Of a DNA stretch of 64,000 nucleotides, positions 62,061-64,000 are shown in pieces. Below the pieces are notes generated by a model. That model searched no databases. It saw only the letters and a list, made by a program, of their open reading frames with translations, and was not told the origin of the DNA. Numbering within the stretch: position 1 is the stretch's first letter; every line of letters starts with the position of its first letter. The DNA lies in NCBI RefSeq assembly GCF_003346815.1, contig NZ_CP031217.1:682001-746000 (forward strand), in the 5' to 3' direction. The position numbers were made by a program, and so were the translations under genes. The DNA comes from Halarcobacter bivalviorum. Its GTDB lineage: Bacteria; Campylobacterota; Campylobacteria; Campylobacterales; Arcobacteraceae.

Positions 62061-64000
62061 ATGAAAACTATAAATATACTTTTATTTATCTTACTATTTT
62101 TAATCCCTTCAGCACTATTTGCAAATAAAGAACAAGTAGTATTACAACTATCATGGTTACATCAATTTGAGTATGCAGGTTATTATGCAGCTAAAGAAAA
62201 AGGTTTCTATGATAAAGTAGGTCTTGATGTAATTATTAAAGAGATGAATTATCTTAGAAAAGACTCTGTTATAGATGATGTTTTATCTCAAAAAATAAAT
62301 TTTGCAATTTCATATTCAAGTATTATAGAAAGATACTTAAATGGCGATGATATAATCTTTGTAGCAAATTTTTTAAAACGTTCTCCTTTAGTTTTAATTT
62401 CTCAAAAAAATATAAAACTTCCAACTGATATGATTGGTAAACGATTTATGGGTGGAAAAGATGCTTTAAAAAACACCTCTTTTAATTTAATGCTTAGTCA
62501 ATTTAATATTAGTGAGAAAGATTTTATAGATGTTCCACAATCTTTTAGTATTGATGATTTTATTCAAAAAAAAGTTGATGTCACTTCTATTTATCTAACT
62601 AATCAAACCTATACTTTAAATAAAGAGCGGGTTGACTATAACATTATAAATCCTGAAGATTATGGAGCAGAGTTTTATGTAAATAATCTATTTACTTCTA
62701 AAACAGAGTATATAAAATATCCAAATAGAGTAAAAGCTTTCAAAATTGCTACTATAAAAGGTTGGAAATATGCTTTAGAACATAAAGAAGAGTTAGTTGA
62801 TATTATTTTAGAAAAATATAACTCTCAAAATAAGACAAGAGAAGAACTACTTTTTGAAGCTAATCAGATTGAAAATCTAATCTTAAAATCAGTATATCCT
62901 TTAGGGAGTATTGATATAAATAGAGTAAAAAGAATAGCTGATACTTATGTTCAACTTGGAATAGTAAAAGATAAATCGAGGTTAAGTAAATTAAATAATT
63001 TTATTTTTGAACCAGAGATAAATAATCCAATTTTTACAAAAGGACAAAAAGAGTATTTAAAAAAGAAAGAGAGACTTTTTTTATGTATAGATCCTAGTTG
63101 GATGCCTTTTGAAGCTATAGATGAAGAAGGGAAACACATTGGTCTTACAAGTGATTATTTTAATATTTTTAGAAAAGAGCTAAAAATTCCTATTACTTTA
63201 GTAAAAACTAAGAGCTGGAGTCAAACTTTAGAATATATGAAAAGTAGAAAGTGTGATATTTTATCACTAGCTATGAAAACAAAAGAGCGAGAAAAATATC
63301 TAAATTTTTCTTCTGCTTATATTACATCCCCTCTTGTTTTAGCTACAAGACCTGATATAACTTTTATAGACGATTTAACTACTTTAAAAGATAAAAAAAT
63401 AGGAATAGTAAAAGATTATAGTTTTGAAAAAACTTTAAAAGATAGATATCCTTATTTAAACTTTGTACAGGTAAAAAATGTAGATGATGGTTTAATGAAA
63501 GTTATAAAAGGTGAGATTTTTGGTTTTGTAGGAGTTTTACCAATTGCTGCATATAAATTCAAAGAGAGTTATCTTGGTCAGCTAAAAATTGCTGCAAAAT
63601 TTGATGAAAAGCTAGAACTTAGTATAGGATTTAGAAATGATGAACCAGAACTTGTACATATTTTTCAAAATCTTTTATCAAGAATTGGGGATGAGGCAAG
63701 ACAGTTTATTTATAATAAGTATGTGGCTATCTCTTATGAAAGCAGAAAAGATTATACTTTGGTTTGGTATATAGTTATCTTCTTTGTTTCTATTATTTTA
63801 GTTTTTGTTTATTGGAATAGAAAATTAACTTCTCAAAAAGAGGAGACAGAAAAACTATTAAATGAGTTAAAAATTACAGAAAAGCTTTTAGAAGAGAAGA
63901 ATGAAAAGTTAGAAAAACTTTATATTACTGATAAGCTTACAAATGTATATAATAGACAAAAATTAGATGCAGAGTTAGAAAAAGAGATTTATAGAAGTGG
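62061..64000 (+). CDS. Dual substrate-binding-domain sensor with GGDEF start, 3' end outside the window
   Basis: A signal peptide (cut near LFA) is followed by an NMT1/THI5-like binding domain (LQLSWLHQFEYAGYYAAKEKGFYDKVGLDV, residues 25-310). Next is a family 3 amino-acid-type binding domain (FLCIDPSWMPFEAIDEEGKHIGLTSDYF, about 340-560), one helix (about 570-590), a coiled coil and the start of a GGDEF domain (LYITDKLTNVYNRQKLDAELE). The frame is open at the edge. It should make cyclic di-GMP in response to one or two periplasmic ligands; the NMT1 part suggests a pyrimidine-like or sulfonate-like ligand. Only the N-terminal GGDEF residues are seen. Confidence 0.88.
   Translation, partial: MKTINILLFILLFLIPSALFANKEQVVLQLSWLHQFEYAGYYAAKEKGFYDKVGLDVIIKEMNYLRKDSVIDDVLSQKINFAISYSSIIERYLNGDDIIFVANFLKRSPLVLISQKNIKLPTDMIGKRFMGGKDALKNTSFNLMLSQFNISEKDFIDVPQSFSIDDFIQKKVDVTSIYLTNQTYTLNKERVDYNIINPEDYGAEFYVNNLFTSKTEYIKYPNRVKAFKIATIKGWKYALEHKEELVDIILEKYNSQNKTREELLFEANQIENLILKSVYPLGSIDINRVKRIADTYVQLGIVKDKSRLSKLNNFIFEPEINNPIFTKGQKEYLKKKERLFLCIDPSWMPFEAIDEEGKHIGLTSDYFNIFRKELKIPITLVKTKSWSQTLEYMKSRKCDILSLAMKTKEREKYLNFSSAYITSPLVLATRPDITFIDDLTTLKDKKIGIVKDYSFEKTLKDRYPYLNFVQVKNVDDGLMKVIKGEIFGFVGVLPIAAYKFKESYLGQLKIAAKFDEKLELSIGFRNDEPELVHIFQNLLSRIGDEARQFIYNKYVAISYESRKDYTLVWYIVIFFVSIILVFVYWNRKLTSQKEETEKLLNELKITEKLLEEKNEKLEKLYITDKLTNVYNRQKLDAELEKEIYRS

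Noticed and set aside
1-64000. CRISPR arrays, tRNA/rRNA genes, insertion sequences and prophage genes
   Set aside because: No regularly spaced repeats, cloverleaf sequences, transposases, integrases or phage structural genes were seen on reading through the window.

Overview
The window is an AT-rich (roughly 70% A+T or more), densely coded bacterial chromosome segment with no tRNA, rRNA, insertion sequence, prophage or CRISPR array visible. Frequent TTG and GTG starts, TATAAT-type -10 boxes with little -35 signal, and many histidine kinases with an AHQWRQPL or AHQWKQPL H-box suggest a free-living Campylobacterota (epsilonproteobacterium), most like the Arcobacter group. The genus is an inference. 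Both ends cut a signalling gene: a GGDEF protein on the left and a substrate-binding-domain/GGDEF fusion on the right.

Positions 1-12.3 kb: GGDEF end, a divergent family-4-like uracil-DNA glycosylase, a lipoprotein, aspS, an orphan ZnuA-like protein, an unusual soluble tandem-Cache/CheW protein, a YgiQ-type radical SAM enzyme, adk, a CinA/MoaB-like protein and a 2OG-Fe(II) oxygenase. 12.3-20 kb: an MscS channel, a CorA-type plus MgtE divalent-cation transport pair, and a uvrC-alr-Sel1 operon. 20-34.2 kb is dominated by signal transduction: three histidine kinases, one response regulator and two chemoreceptors (one with a duplicated HBM sensor, one with a CheR-type C-terminal tail). A four-gene run of membrane J-protein, SprT-like protease, glutathione peroxidase and small-molecule kinase lies between them.

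34.3-42 kb: a mini J-protein with an ADP-ribosylglycohydrolase homologue, PsiE with a radical SAM protein, a di-haem cytochrome c peroxidase, an unknown coiled-coil protein, and a peroxiredoxin-TetR-xth oxidative-stress/repair run with a palindromic operator candidate. 42-50.6 kb is a transport region: a TudS-related desulfidase with an amino-acid ABC binding protein and permease but no ATPase, a TauE/SafE permease, LrgA/LrgB, two MFS transporters, and MarR and LysR regulators divergent from their probable targets.

50.6-64 kb: small enzymes (tautomerase, ABM monooxygenase), a 42-residue small protein with a strong ribosome-binding site, and an alanine/aspartate catabolic block (Na+/alanine symporter, kinase-regulator pair, aspartase, N-terminal-only asparaginase). 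Mn-dependent pyrophosphatase, an AraC regulator, an isopropylmalate synthase lacking its regulatory domain, an AIM24-family protein, an AlkD-like protein and the truncated sensor/GGDEF protein follow. Gene order is compact, and convergent pairs are often separated only by a bidirectional hairpin.

The most unusual elements are the cytosolic Cache-Cache-CheW protein, the ATPase-less TudS/ABC sulfur-type module, several enzymes that keep the fold but lose signature residues or domains (UDG, ADP-ribosylglycohydrolase, ZnuA, asparaginase, LeuA), and candidate leaderless genes.
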